From the NCBI GenBank assembly GCA_958295515.1, contig CATQGW010000003.1:124001-188000 (forward strand): 64,000 nt of DNA, given 5' to 3'. Positions 7,446 to 15,891 of the stretch are shown here, piece by piece (within the stretch, counting starts at the first letter, position 1; each line of letters opens with the position of its first letter). A program made the translations under genes and the position numbers. This DNA is from an uncultured Dehalococcoidia bacterium (lineage in GTDB: Bacteria > Chloroflexota > Dehalococcoidia > Bin125). The notes below the pieces were generated by a model. The model was not told the DNA's origin and searched no databases. It saw only the letters and a program-made list of their open reading frames with translations.

Positions 7446-8405
7446 ATGCGCAACATCTTGGCGATTGGCATTGCGGCACTCGTGATGGTGTTGATCGCGG
7501 CCTTGTCGGCTGCGAATGCCCCCGATCGTGTGGCCGCGCAAGATGAGGGCGGCTCGCAGCTCGAGCTACGCGTGATCGCGCGCCCGCTCGAGGACGGCGA
7601 GATCGAGTTCGGCGTCGAATATCGCGGGGAGCAGATTTTCCCTACGGGGCGATATCTCACGCAGCGCCTGATCGAGCAGCGACGCGGCCAGTGGTTGAAT
7701 AGCACGCCTGTTGAAGTCGTTGGGGACTCTCTGGCCCCGCCTGCGCTCAGCGCCGGTCCGGATGCCGCCCCGGTCCTATACCGGGATGTCGATGACCTTT
7801 GGGAGAAGCGCGGTTTCGGTCGCACGGTAGAAGCGGTGCGCGTTGCTGCCCAGCCGCTCGCCGATGGTCGGATTGAGTTTGCCATTCTGCACAATGGGGA
7901 GCGGATCCAGCCTGAGGCGCGCTACCTGACGCCGCAACTGATTCGCGACAGACAGGGGGAGTGGCTGCGCAGTTCGCCGGTGTCGATCACTGCTGCGGTG
8001 ACACCCGCAGAGCTTGTCAGAGCCGCGAGCACACGCGCTGCGGCTGCTTCCCTTTTCAGTATCCCGGTTGACGTTGCTGCGGTGTGCGAACTGACTGCTG
8101 TTGGACGTCTCACCAGCATTTCAGACACGATCTTCTACAGCGAAGAGTGGGAATCGCATCCGCACCTCACACACCAAGTGACATCAACCCTCTTGGCTGA
8201 GGGCCAATCGCGCAGCGACGAGTGGGTCATGATTCGCGCCGACAAAGAGGGGGGCACATCGCGCAGGGAAAAGGTTCCCGCGAATTCCTACGGGTTTTTT
8301 GTGCAGGATGTGCGGTGGCGAGCGCCTACCGTGTGGTGGGTGGCGGAGTTCAGGTGTGGGGGCGGTGATGAGGCGGCGGACGAGTCGGATCAGAATTTGA
8401 GATGA
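7446..8405 (+). CDS. Secreted protein with an internally duplicated domain
   Basis: A 319-residue exported protein. Residues 1-31 form a signal peptide (MRNIL, hydrophobic core, then ANAPDRVAAQ). Two copies of one ~53-residue unit follow, at about 39-91 and 129-181. Shared features include ARPLEDGEIEFGVEYRGEQI versus AQPLADGRIEFAILHNGERI, a GRYLT/ARYLT step, and (E/R)GQWLNS versus GEWLRSS before a Pro-Val pair. The C-terminal ~130 residues have two Cys and a Trp-rich strand (VRWRAPTVWWVAEF). The start is fixed by AAGGAGG at 7434-7440. I know no matching family. The repeat may be a small beta-rich binding domain. Base composition is less GC-rich than in core genes. Confidence 0.75.
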   Translation: MRNILAIGIAALVMVLIAALSAANAPDRVAAQDEGGSQLELRVIARPLEDGEIEFGVEYRGEQIFPTGRYLTQRLIEQRRGQWLNSTPVEVVGDSLAPPALSAGPDAAPVLYRDVDDLWEKRGFGRTVEAVRVAAQPLADGRIEFAILHNGERIQPEARYLTPQLIRDRQGEWLRSSPVSITAAVTPAELVRAASTRAAAASLFSIPVDVAAVCELTAVGRLTSISDTIFYSEEWESHPHLTHQVTSTLLAEGQSRSDEWVMIRADKEGGTSRREKVPANSYGFFVQDVRWRAPTVWWVAEFRCGGGDEAADESDQNLR

Positions 8406-8486
8406 CGAGGTTCACGTGCGCCGGCTCGGCGGGCGTGGAGCCGGCGAGTTGGCCTGGGGTTTTCCGCCTGCGCAGGGCGGAAACAA

Positions 8487-8516
8487 GAGAGGCGCAGGCC
8501 TACGCCTGCGCCTCTC
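8487..8516. terminator. Perfect 12-bp stem terminator between convergent genes
   Basis: Stem GAGAGGCGCAGG / CCTGCGCCTCTC with loop CCTACG. It lies about 80 bp after the duplicated-domain protein and about 80 bp after the stop of the opposing small gene, so it can act in both directions. There is no U-run after the stem. Confidence 0.75.
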
Positions 8517-8595
8517 TGCTGCTACGTCGCGTGGGTCTCCTGTCAGTTGCGGGCCCGCCAGCCGTGGCAAGCTACGGACTTAGCTTGGTCGAAGG

Positions 8596-8784
8596 CTAGA
8601 GGGCTGAAATCAGCTCGGTTAGAGCGACAATCAGCTCGGTCAGTTCGGTCGCCAATTTCGTGAGCTCGGCCAGCGATCGTTCGAGAATCGCAGCGATCGC
8701 CAAACCGACAAGATAAAACCAGCCCGGCAAGTGCCGTTCCTGGCGTCGGTGCGACGAACGATGCGTTCGATGTTTGCGTGACAT
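8596..8784 (-). CDS. Small basic membrane protein with Leu-rich helical tail
   Basis: A 62-residue protein: a very basic start (MSRKHRTHRSSHRRQERH), one transmembrane helix (about 21-35, GWFYLVGLAIAAILE), and an amphipathic helix (36-62) built from near-repeats of LTELI/LTKLA spaced by seven, coiled-coil-like. The ATG at 8784 has an excellent ribosome site (GGGGGGAGG ten bases upstream). The topology, with basic cytoplasmic end, single span and zipper, suggests an oligomerising membrane peptide or anchor. No family recognised. Confidence 0.6.
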   Translation of the reverse strand: MSRKHRTHRSSHRRQERHLPGWFYLVGLAIAAILERSLAELTKLATELTELIVALTELISAL

Positions 8785-9101
8785 TCGTTTCCTCCCCCCT
8801 AGGCGGGAGAAGGACACCGCGCACGCCCAATCGCGGCATGGCTTGTGCAACAGGCCTGCTCGTTAAAGTCATGGCTCGATTTGCCTTCCGCTGTTCGGCG
8901 CGCTCAGGTTGCGCACTTATCCAGCCGTAGGGTAGCATAGCAGCCTCGCGCTTCGCGTGCAACTCCTGCTCCAGCCTAGGGAGCGACCAAATAGCCTCAG
9001 GGACTATTGGAGGAATCCGCGAATCGCGATAGAGGCTCTGCCATCCCCAGTTCTTGCCAGCGCGGGAACGGCTAGAGGAGGTTGGGTGGTTGCGCGGGGG
9101 A

Positions 9102-9127
9102 GATTCCCGCTTTCGCGGGAATGACGG
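9102..9127 (+). repeat. Family A palindromic repeat, copy 2
   Basis: GATTCCCGC-TTTC-GCGGGAATGACGG, identical core to copy 1. Paired with the family B copy 68 bp downstream. Confidence 0.85.
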
Positions 9128-9169
9128 GAAGGGGGAGGTGGGGGTGACGGAGGTTTGAGGGCGATACGG

Positions 9170-9201
9170 CGAGATACCCGCGGCAAGCGCGGGTATGACG
9201 G
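9170..9201 (+). repeat. Family B palindromic repeat, copy 2
   Basis: Consensus copy: CGAGATACCCGCG, loop GCAAG, CGCGGGTATGACGG. Same orientation as every other family B copy in the window. Confidence 0.85.
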
Positions 9202-9256
9202 AGGAGGGGGTGGGAACGACGAAAAGGAGGAGCGGGAGTGACGGAAAAGGGGCGGG

Positions 9257-9760
9257 TTAGAGGTTCCGCCAGATTTCGGCGATTCGCGGCGCGAGGACAT
9301 TCTGGACGTGCGGGAGGCTCTTGAGCATCCACTCCTTCATCTCCTCCACTGACTTACTTGAGCCGTCTGGCGAACCAGATGTGCCGATGCCCACAGCGCC
9401 ATAGCGCTCCTTGCCGTTCGTCGGAAGATTCCAGACGGGGTCGGAGTTCTCGATCTCGACGGCGAGCTCGTGATCTATCTCGATTCGCTGCCGGCGGAGT
9501 GCCATGTAGATTTGGCGATTGAAGGCTTCAGCATGCTGGCGCGCGATCCACGCGTAAGCGTGGATCTCGTTGCGTTGAGACGCCCAGAAGCCGACTCGGT
9601 AATGGATCCGGTCGTACTCCGTTGCGAACGCGATCTCGTTGTGAAACTGGTTTTCTTTGACCCGGGGCGCAAACCCAAGCTCGCCAAACTCAGGCTCCAG
9701 AGCGTCAAAGATGGCGTCATAGAGAGGGCGGAACGCCTTGTCCCGCTGAGCGGTCGTCAT
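9257..9760 (-). CDS. Hypothetical protein, 167 aa
   Basis: Soluble 167-residue protein starting MTTAQRDKAFRPLYDAIFDAL. It has conserved-looking aromatic strands (EYDRIHYRVGFWASQRNEIHAYAWIA), a DPVWNLP segment and an amphipathic C-terminal helix (VEEMKEWMLKSLPHVQNVLAPRIAEIWRNL). The architecture resembles the small stand-alone proteins of uncertain function often near mobile or defence genes. The reading frame continues upstream of ATG 9760, but that part is antisense to the amidohydrolase, and the hairpin at 9782-9807 separates the two genes. Codon use is lower in GC than in neighbours. Family unknown. Confidence 0.6.
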   Translation of the reverse strand: MTTAQRDKAFRPLYDAIFDALEPEFGELGFAPRVKENQFHNEIAFATEYDRIHYRVGFWASQRNEIHAYAWIARQHAEAFNRQIYMALRRQRIEIDHELAVEIENSDPVWNLPTNGKERYGAVGIGTSGSPDGSSKSVEEMKEWMLKSLPHVQNVLAPRIAEIWRNL

Positions 9761-9781
9761 CCTGAGGGCATCCGTCCCTGC

Positions 9782-9807
9782 TCGCGGGGGAACCTTTTCC
9801 CCCGCGA
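9782..9807 (-). terminator. Perfect 11-bp stem terminator after the amidohydrolase gene
   Basis: Stem TCGCGGGGGAA / TTCCCCCGCGA with a 4-base loop, about 50 bp downstream of the amidohydrolase stop on the minus strand. There is no strong U-run. Confidence 0.7.
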
Positions 9808-9858
9808 ATGCGAACTTTGCGCGCGGCTGGCGGCGCGGTTTGTTGGTGGGCAAGCGGG

Positions 9859-11040
9859 CTAGACCTCGTGGTGGTAGATGCGGGCGGCGTTGCGTTGGAG
9901 GACGTTTAGGAGGTCTTCTTCGGGGAGGGCGCTGAGGACTTCTTCGACGTGCTGCTTGGGGTTGCGGGCGATGGAGTTGGGGCCGGGGGAGATGCTGGTG
10001 GGGTGGGGGAAGTCGGTTTCGAAGAGGAAGTTTTCGGAGCCCCACTGCTCGATGGCCTTGAGGGCGCTGGCTTCTTCGAACCAGAAGCAGCCGTAGCACT
10101 GGCGCTTGAAGTATTCGCTGGGGAGCAGGTCCATTTCGGGGTGCTCTTCGCGGCAGCCGGAGTTGAGCCACTGCCAGTCCATGGCTTCGAGTAGGTAGGG
10201 GATCCAGCCGACGCCGGATTCGACGGAGACGAAGTTGACGCCGGGGAAGCGGTGGCACATGCCGGAGAGGATGACGTCGAGGATGGCGTTGGAGTTGTCG
10301 AGGAAGAGTTTGACGGTGCTCTTGGCGTAGGCGGCCTGGCGGCCGTTGTCGACGGTGATGTCGCGCAGTTGGGTGAGGTCGCCGGAGCCGATGTGGAAGT
10401 TGATCGAGAGGCCGAGGTCCTGGGCCTGGTGCCAGAGGGGGTCCCAGTGGTTCTCGGTGAGGCGGGGCATGCCGAAGACGTGGGGCTGGTTGGTCATCAG
10501 CACGCCTTTGTGGCCGCGGTCGTGGGCGCGCAGCATTTCGTCGACGCAGGCCTGGACGTCCCAGAAGGGCAGGGCCATGATGGGGATGAAGCGGTTGGGG
10601 TCGACGCTGGTCCAGTCGATCAGGAAGTCGTTGTAGGCGCGGACGCATTCGAGGCGGAGTGCGTCATCGGTGAGGGTGAGGAAGTTGCCGCTGCCGAAGC
10701 CGCCGACGTTGGGGTAGACGACCTGGGCGTACATGCCGTATTCGTCCATGCGCTGGAGGCGTTCGCGGATTTCCCAGGAGCCGTGGTCGGCTTCTTGCAG
10801 GGTGGGGGGGTGGTTGGGCGGGGGGGATTTCCAGCCGGCCATGGCGGCGCCGGCGGTGGGCATGAACTTTTTGCCGCCCATGACCCAGCGGTCTTCGTTG
10901 ATTTCGTCGTCGAAGATGACGTGGGGGACGAGGTCGCCCCACTTTTGGGTGGAGATGCGGTTGGTCCAGAGGTCCTCGGGTTCGGAGATGTGGGTGTCGG
11001 AGTCGATGACTTTGATGCGGTCGCAGATCATCTCGGACAT
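9859..11040 (-). CDS. Amidohydrolase-2 family metal-dependent hydrolase/decarboxylase
   Basis: A 393-residue TIM-barrel protein of the ACMSD/amidohydrolase-2 type. Metal-site signatures are the DxH at D15-H17 (DSDTHISEP), the mid-chain His in LSINFHIGSG, and the C-terminal Asp in FETDFPHP. These enzymes hydrolyse or decarboxylate aromatic and cyclic acids. The substrate cannot be read from sequence. The ATG at 11040 is preceded by a weak GAGGCCCCC ribosome site. It is transcribed towards a strong hairpin and divergently from the MFS exporter 233 bp away, with a family B repeat between them, so regulation is probably independent. Confidence 0.92.
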   Translation of the reverse strand: MSEMICDRIKVIDSDTHISEPEDLWTNRISTQKWGDLVPHVIFDDEINEDRWVMGGKKFMPTAGAAMAGWKSPPPNHPPTLQEADHGSWEIRERLQRMDEYGMYAQVVYPNVGGFGSGNFLTLTDDALRLECVRAYNDFLIDWTSVDPNRFIPIMALPFWDVQACVDEMLRAHDRGHKGVLMTNQPHVFGMPRLTENHWDPLWHQAQDLGLSINFHIGSGDLTQLRDITVDNGRQAAYAKSTVKLFLDNSNAILDVILSGMCHRFPGVNFVSVESGVGWIPYLLEAMDWQWLNSGCREEHPEMDLLPSEYFKRQCYGCFWFEEASALKAIEQWGSENFLFETDFPHPTSISPGPNSIARNPKQHVEEVLSALPEEDLLNVLQRNAARIYHHEV

Positions 11041-11138
11041 GGGGGCCTCGTTTCGTGGGTGGTGCGGGTGGGTGTTTGGGGTGAAGATAGCACGTTGGGG
11101 TGGGGTTTGGGGATGGCGCGAGGCATGGAGCGCGGCGG

Positions 11139-11171
11139 CGAGATACCCGCGGCGGGGCGCGGGTATGACGG
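11139..11171 (+). repeat. Family B palindromic repeat, copy 3 (variant loop)
   Basis: CGAGATACCCGC with a GGCGGGGC loop instead of GGCAAGC, then GCGGGTATGACGG. A half-copy GCGCGGGTATGACGG follows at about 11181-11195. Confidence 0.8.
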
Positions 11172-11273
11172 GAATAGGGGGCGCGGGTATGACGGAGGGG
11201 AGGAGGATCGGGTAGGCTGTGATAGTTCACGGACTCGAAGCATTTTTTGGTGGGTGAGTGAGTTGGCGGGGGT

Positions 11274-13172
11274 ATGAGCGACCGAGCGGCTTTGGCGGAG
11301 GGGGTTGAGGACGAGCGTCCGCTGGGGATGGATTTGCCGCGGCGCACGAAGGTGTTGGTGCTGGCGGGCTCGATGCTGGCGATGTTCCTCTCGGCGCTGG
11401 AGCACAGCGTGGTCAATCCGGCGCTGCCGCAGATTGTGGCGGAGTTGGGCGGGCTGAGCCTGTATCCGTGGCTGATTCAGTCGTTCACGATCGCGCAGAT
11501 TCTGACGATTCCGGTGGCGGGGGCGCTGAGCGACACGTTCGGGCGCAAGCCGCTGCTGCTGGTGGGGCTGCTGGTCTTCCTCGGCGGCACGGCGGGCTGC
11601 GGCGCGGCGGGGGACATCTATGAGCTGATCGCTTTCCGCGCGGTGCAGGGGGCTGGCGCGGGCGTGCTGATGATGTCGACGTTCTCGGTGATCGGGGATC
11701 TGTTCCCGGCCTCGGAGCGGGGCAAGTACATCGGGCTGTTCGCCGGGGTGTTTGCGCTGTCGAGTCTGATCGGCGCGCCGATCGGCGGGGTGCTGACGGA
11801 GACGCTGTCCTGGCGGTGGGTCTTCTGGGCGATGTTCTTCGTGGGTCCCATTGCGGGCGTGGTGATCGCGTTCAAAATGCCCTGGCTGCGTCCGCCGCCG
11901 CGGCCGCTGCGGTTCGACTGGCGGGGGGCGCTGCTGCTGCTGCCGATGCTGCTGCCGGGCTTGATCGCGGTCAGTCTGGGCGGGGAGCTGGGTTGGACGA
12001 GCGCGCTGGTGCTCGGGATGTTCGCGGTCTCGGCGGTCTCGCTGGTGCTGTTTGTTGTGGTTGAGCGCCGCGTCGAAGTGCCGATTGTGCCGCTGCATCT
12101 GTTCGGGATTAACACCGTGGCCTCGGTGACGATTGCGATGTTCGTGATCGGGGTCGGGATGATGGGCGTGATGGTCTACATGCAGTTCTTCCTGCAGGTG
12201 GGGCTGGGGGCGAACGCGGCGACGGCGGGCTCGGTGATGGGGCCGATGATTCTGCTTTCGGTCGGCTCTTCGGCGCTCAGCGGGCAGGTGATGTCGCGCA
12301 CGGGGCGCTACAAGATGTTGGCGGTGGCGGGCGGGCTGCTGATGGTGGGGGGGATGGCGCTGCTGACGACGATGACGCGGGAGACGACGATTCTCGGGGT
12401 GCTGGTGCGGATGATTCCGTTCGGCGTGGGGATGGGGCTGATGATGCCGGTGCTCTCGCTGGCGGCGCAGAACGCCGCGCCGCAGCGGTATCTGGGGCGG
12501 GTCTCCGGGTTCTCGCAATTTTTCCAGCTGACGGGTGGGGCGATTGGGATTGGGGTGATTGGGGCGCTGTTTAATGCGCGGCTGGCTTCGGGCTTGCAGA
12601 GTTCGCTGCCGGCGAACCTGGTGGACGCGGTTTCGCCGGAGAAGCTGGTTGATCCTGCGTTTGAGGCTGATTTGATCGCGGAGATCGGGCAAAGCGCGTG
12701 GACGGTGGTCGAGCCGGCGGTGCAGACGGCGGTGGCGACGGCGACTACCGACAACTTCATGCTCGCTGTGGGGGTGCTGGTGGTCGCGCTGCTGGCGATT
12801 CTGCGGATGCGTGAGGTGCCGCTGAAGACGGGGAATGAGGGTCGGCAGCCGGCGGCGGCGATGCCGGTTGAGGAACCGGCGGCGGCCGTGCCTGCGCCGC
12901 TTGCGGCGGTGAACGGCGTATCGGCGGTGAACGGTGCGGCGGTGCTGGATGCGCCGCCGCCGCTGGAGCCTGTGGTCGTACCGCCGCCGCTCGTGGAGGT
13001 GGTGAGCGGCAACGGGCGTTCGGCGAATGGTCGGACGGCGGGGGTGGGGTGGACGCCGGGTGCGCGGGGGGTTGCGGCGGCGGCGTTTATGGGGGCGAGT
13101 ATTGGTCTGGCGGCGGTGTATGCGTATTGGGGGCCGTTGCGGTTGCGGCGGAGGGGTGGCCGGGGGATGTAG
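11274..13172 (+). CDS. MFS transporter, DHA2 (14-helix drug exporter) family with C-terminal extension
   Basis: A 632-residue proton-driven efflux protein. The EmrB/QacA-type pattern is clear: helix-1 motif LSALEHSVVNPALPQIVAEL, the loop 2-3 signature GALSDTFGRKPLLL, and motif C GVFALSSLIGAPIGGVL. About 14 hydrophobic helices run to residue 515. A Pro/Ala/Val-rich segment (about 520-590) then leads to one more hydrophobic stretch (AAAAFMGASIGLAAVYAYWG) and a basic tail, which is not typical of the family and may be a tether or extra span. Start is ATG 11274; the ribosome site is weak. Substrate unknown. It is monocistronic, with a family B repeat 50 bp after the stop. Confidence 0.92.
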   Translation: MSDRAALAEGVEDERPLGMDLPRRTKVLVLAGSMLAMFLSALEHSVVNPALPQIVAELGGLSLYPWLIQSFTIAQILTIPVAGALSDTFGRKPLLLVGLLVFLGGTAGCGAAGDIYELIAFRAVQGAGAGVLMMSTFSVIGDLFPASERGKYIGLFAGVFALSSLIGAPIGGVLTETLSWRWVFWAMFFVGPIAGVVIAFKMPWLRPPPRPLRFDWRGALLLLPMLLPGLIAVSLGGELGWTSALVLGMFAVSAVSLVLFVVVERRVEVPIVPLHLFGINTVASVTIAMFVIGVGMMGVMVYMQFFLQVGLGANAATAGSVMGPMILLSVGSSALSGQVMSRTGRYKMLAVAGGLLMVGGMALLTTMTRETTILGVLVRMIPFGVGMGLMMPVLSLAAQNAAPQRYLGRVSGFSQFFQLTGGAIGIGVIGALFNARLASGLQSSLPANLVDAVSPEKLVDPAFEADLIAEIGQSAWTVVEPAVQTAVATATTDNFMLAVGVLVVALLAILRMREVPLKTGNEGRQPAAAMPVEEPAAAVPAPLAAVNGVSAVNGAAVLDAPPPLEPVVVPPPLVEVVSGNGRSANGRTAGVGWTPGARGVAAAAFMGASIGLAAVYAYWGPLRLRRRGGRGM

Positions 13173-13222
13173 GTGTGGTGACGGGGGGTTGGGGGCGGCA
13201 CGGGGGTTTGGAGGGGGCACGG

Positions 13223-13254
13223 CGAGATACCCGCGGCAAGCGCGGGTATGACGG
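13223..13254 (+). repeat. Family B palindromic repeat, copy 4
   Basis: Consensus CGAGATACCCGCG-GCAAG-CGCGGGTATGACGG. It lies between the convergent MFS and aminotransferase genes, where it could end both transcripts. Followed by an A-run. Confidence 0.85.
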
Positions 13255-13286
13255 AAAAAAGAAGGCGGGAGTGGTAGCGGGGTTGG

Positions 13287-14579
13287 TTAGTTGGTTTCGG
13301 GGGTGGGGTCGTCGCTGAATTGGGCGCGGACGGCGGCGAAGGCTTCGTCGCCGGCGGCGATGGTGTGGTCGATGTCTTCTTTGGTGAGGGCGGCGCTGAG
13401 GAAGCCGTTGTGGAAGGGGTGCATGTAGACGCCGCGCTTGGCGAGTTCGGCGCTGAACATGCGGACGCGGGGGACTTCGAGGAGGGTGAAGAGGTCGGCT
13501 TTGGCGTCGGCGTCGTCGGCGTCGAAGATCAGCAGCGGCATTTCGACGGGGCCGGTCTGGCGGATGGCGAGGCCGTGGGCGGCGGCGCGGTCGGCGAGGC
13601 CGTTGCGCAGGCGTTCGCCCATGGCGTGGATGTGGGCGATTCCGCTGGTCTCCTGCATTGTGGTGATCGTCGCGACGGCGGCGGCCATGGGGCCGCTGGA
13701 GTACCAGTAGGAGCCGGTCGCCATGACCCGCCCGACGGTTTTGGCGAGGCTGTCGCGGCCGAGCAGGGCGGAGATCGGGTAGCCGTTGCCGATTGCTTTG
13801 CAGTAGGCGCTGAGGTCGGGGTCGACGCCGAGCGGGGCCCAGCTGCCGCGGATGTCGAGTCGGAAGCCGCCGCGCACGTCGTCGAGGATGAGCACTGCGC
13901 CGTGGGCGTCGCAGAGGTCGCGGACGCCCTGGGCGAATTCCTGGGTGGGCATTTCCTGATCGATGAAGACGTCGTGCTTGAAGGCGGAGACCATCAGCCC
14001 GGCGAAGTCGCCGTCGGCGGCGTCGATGGCGGCGCGCACTGAGGCGAGGTCGTTGTAGCTGTACTCGATGGTGCCGTCGGCGGGGGAGCCGCGCTCGAGT
14101 CCCATCCAGGTGGGTGCGGAGCCGTGGTAGGCGCCGCCGGCGCGCAGGATGGCGCCGCGCCCGGTGGCGGCGCGGGCGACGGTGGCGGCGTAGACGGTGG
14201 CGTCGGTGCCGTTCTTGGCGAACCATGCCCAGTCGGCCCAGGGGGTGATGTCGACCAGCAGTTCGGCGAGTTCGACCATTTTTTCGCCGGGGCCGTTGAG
14301 GCAGTCGCTGGTTTCGAGTTCGGCGGCGGCGGCGCGGTCGACGCCGGGGTGGGCGTGGCCGAGCAGGATGGGGCCGTAGGAGCAGAGGTAGTCGATGTAT
14401 TCGTTGCCGTCGACGTCCCAGATGTGCGCGCCCTCGCCGCGGCTGAAGAACTGGGGGAAGTTGTCGGGCAGGACGTGGACGTTCTGGTGGCCGTACATGC
14501 CGTTGGGGATGACGGCGGCGGCGCGCTCGCGGAGGGCGGCGTCGCGGGGCATCGCACGGGTATTGGTGGAGTCGGGCAT
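13287..14579 (-). CDS. Class III (glutamate-1-semialdehyde-like) aminotransferase
   Basis: A 430-residue PLP enzyme of the ornithine/GSA aminotransferase fold. It has the N-terminal GAHIWDVDGNEYIDYLCSYG signature, the NGTDATVYAATVARAATGR cofactor loop, Asp in LILDDVRGGFR (about 233-234) contacting the PLP nitrogen, and Lys261 in AYCKAIGNGYPISALLG forming the Schiff base. The D-D-V in place of the usual D-E-V and the absence of hem genes nearby argue for a catabolic aminotransferase or aminomutase rather than heme synthesis. ATG 14579 has GAGGTG upstream. It is divergent, 63 bp apart, from the acyl-CoA dehydrogenase-like gene. Confidence 0.9.
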   Translation of the reverse strand: MPDSTNTRAMPRDAALRERAAAVIPNGMYGHQNVHVLPDNFPQFFSRGEGAHIWDVDGNEYIDYLCSYGPILLGHAHPGVDRAAAAELETSDCLNGPGEKMVELAELLVDITPWADWAWFAKNGTDATVYAATVARAATGRGAILRAGGAYHGSAPTWMGLERGSPADGTIEYSYNDLASVRAAIDAADGDFAGLMVSAFKHDVFIDQEMPTQEFAQGVRDLCDAHGAVLILDDVRGGFRLDIRGSWAPLGVDPDLSAYCKAIGNGYPISALLGRDSLAKTVGRVMATGSYWYSSGPMAAAVATITTMQETSGIAHIHAMGERLRNGLADRAAAHGLAIRQTGPVEMPLLIFDADDADAKADLFTLLEVPRVRMFSAELAKRGVYMHPFHNGFLSAALTKEDIDHTIAAGDEAFAAVRAQFSDDPTPETN

Positions 14580-14642
14580 TTGGCACCTCGCTTGCTGTGG
14601 GGGGCAGTGTAGAACGCGGCGCGCCGTTACCCTGCCCAGGTC

Positions 14643-15797
14643 ATGCTTACGGATCCCGCCGATCACGAGCTGGTGCAGCGCGCGCGCGCGCTGGGGCCGC
14701 AGATCGCCGCGTGCGCGGCGGAGATCGAGGCGGCCGGGCGAATTCCCGACGAGTTGATCGAGGCGCTGACGGATGCGGGGCTGTTTCGGCTCAACATTCC
14801 CGCAAAGGCGGGCGGGGAAGAGGTGGAGCCGCTGGTCGTCTTTCACGTGATTGAGGCGTTGGCGGCGGCTGACGCCTCGGTCGCGTGGGTGGTGATGATC
14901 GCGGCGGAGGTGTCGCTGCTGACGGGCTGGCTGCCGGGGGCGGTGCTGAGTCAGATGATCGGCGGCGATGAGCCGGGCGGTCCGCGCTGCCGGATTTCGG
15001 GCTCGAGTCGGGTGTTGGCGCGCGGGCGCTGCGCCGAGTCGGGCTGGCGGCTCTCGGGGCGGCTGAATTTTTTGAGCGGGATTGAGCACGCCAAGTTCGT
15101 GCTGACGACGTTCCGCGATGCGGAGGACGATTCGGTGCGGATGGCGCTGCTGCCGCAGCGGGCGGGCACGGTGGAGCGCACCTGGGACACGATGGGACTG
15201 CGGGGCACGGGCAGCCACGATTGGCTGCTGGAGGATGCGTTCGTGCAGGCTGCGCATACCTGGCGTCCGGGCGATGAGCCGTTGGCGTTGGGTCCGGCCT
15301 GGCGTGCGCCGGACCGTTCGGTGGTGGCCTGGATCGCCAACGCGGGGCATGCGCTTGGTGTGGCGCAGGGGGCGATCGACGAGGTGTCGGCGGCGAGCGT
15401 GGAGGTGGCGAGCAGCTTGGACGCGCGCCCGCTGGCGGAACGCGAAGCGTTCCGTTTGGCGCTGGCGCGCAGCCAGGCGCGGGTCTGGTCGGCGCGGGCG
15501 TTTGTGCGTGCGGCGGCGGCGGAAGCGTGGGAGACGTTGCTGGCGGGCGCGCCGGAGCGGGTGCTGCTGGGTCGCTGGCGGCTGGCCAACGTGTATGCGG
15601 TGCATGAGGCGGCGGACGCGGTGGAGGAGTTGTTTCGTGCGGCGGGGACGAATGCGATTCACCGGCGCTGGACGCTGGAGCGCCGCTTCCGCGATTTGCA
15701 GGTGGCGCGTCAGCATGGTGCGGGGTTGGCGATGAATTTCGATGGTGCGGCGCGTGCGCTGCTGGGGCTGGAGGCGGCTCCGGCGCTGTATCGGTAG
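14643..15797 (+). CDS. Acyl-CoA dehydrogenase-fold flavoprotein, possibly flavin-dependent monooxygenase
   Basis: A 384-residue protein of the acyl-CoA dehydrogenase superfamily. The C-terminal domain and the RRFRDLQVARQH signature near residue 360 resemble the HpaB/HsaA/DszC-type group D monooxygenases, which use reduced flavin and oxygen, rather than true dehydrogenases. The expected catalytic Glu of dehydrogenases is not obvious. The N-terminal helical domain, the central beta domain (GLRGTGSHDWLLEDAFV) and the C-terminal helices are all present. It precedes a CaiB/BaiF gene on the same strand by 94 bp, suggesting a shared degradation pathway. The reductase partner is not in the window. 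Confidence 0.85.
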   Translation: MLTDPADHELVQRARALGPQIAACAAEIEAAGRIPDELIEALTDAGLFRLNIPAKAGGEEVEPLVVFHVIEALAAADASVAWVVMIAAEVSLLTGWLPGAVLSQMIGGDEPGGPRCRISGSSRVLARGRCAESGWRLSGRLNFLSGIEHAKFVLTTFRDAEDDSVRMALLPQRAGTVERTWDTMGLRGTGSHDWLLEDAFVQAAHTWRPGDEPLALGPAWRAPDRSVVAWIANAGHALGVAQGAIDEVSAASVEVASSLDARPLAEREAFRLALARSQARVWSARAFVRAAAAEAWETLLAGAPERVLLGRWRLANVYAVHEAADAVEELFRAAGTNAIHRRWTLERRFRDLQVARQHGAGLAMNFDGAARALLGLEAAPALYR

Positions 15798-15891
15798 TGG
15801 GGCGGGGATGATGGGAGCGGGAGTGGAGGGAGATTTGCGGGGCGGGGGTAGCATTGTGGGGCGATGCTGCGGGTTTGCATGGGGAGTTGGT

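Larger units (their letters stand above)
8785..9256. other. 472-bp region without a gene
   Basis: The part up to about 9060 shows no convincing gene on either strand. The rest carries one family A and one family B palindromic repeat and degenerate half-copies (GGGAGTGACGG near 9235). Confidence 0.6.

Noticed and set aside
8402-8599. 65-codon + strand frame after the duplicated-domain protein
   Set aside because: It runs through the perfect terminator stem and has no family resemblance.
11028-13220. 730-codon minus-strand frame
   Set aside because: Arg/His/Pro-rich shadow of the MFS transporter.
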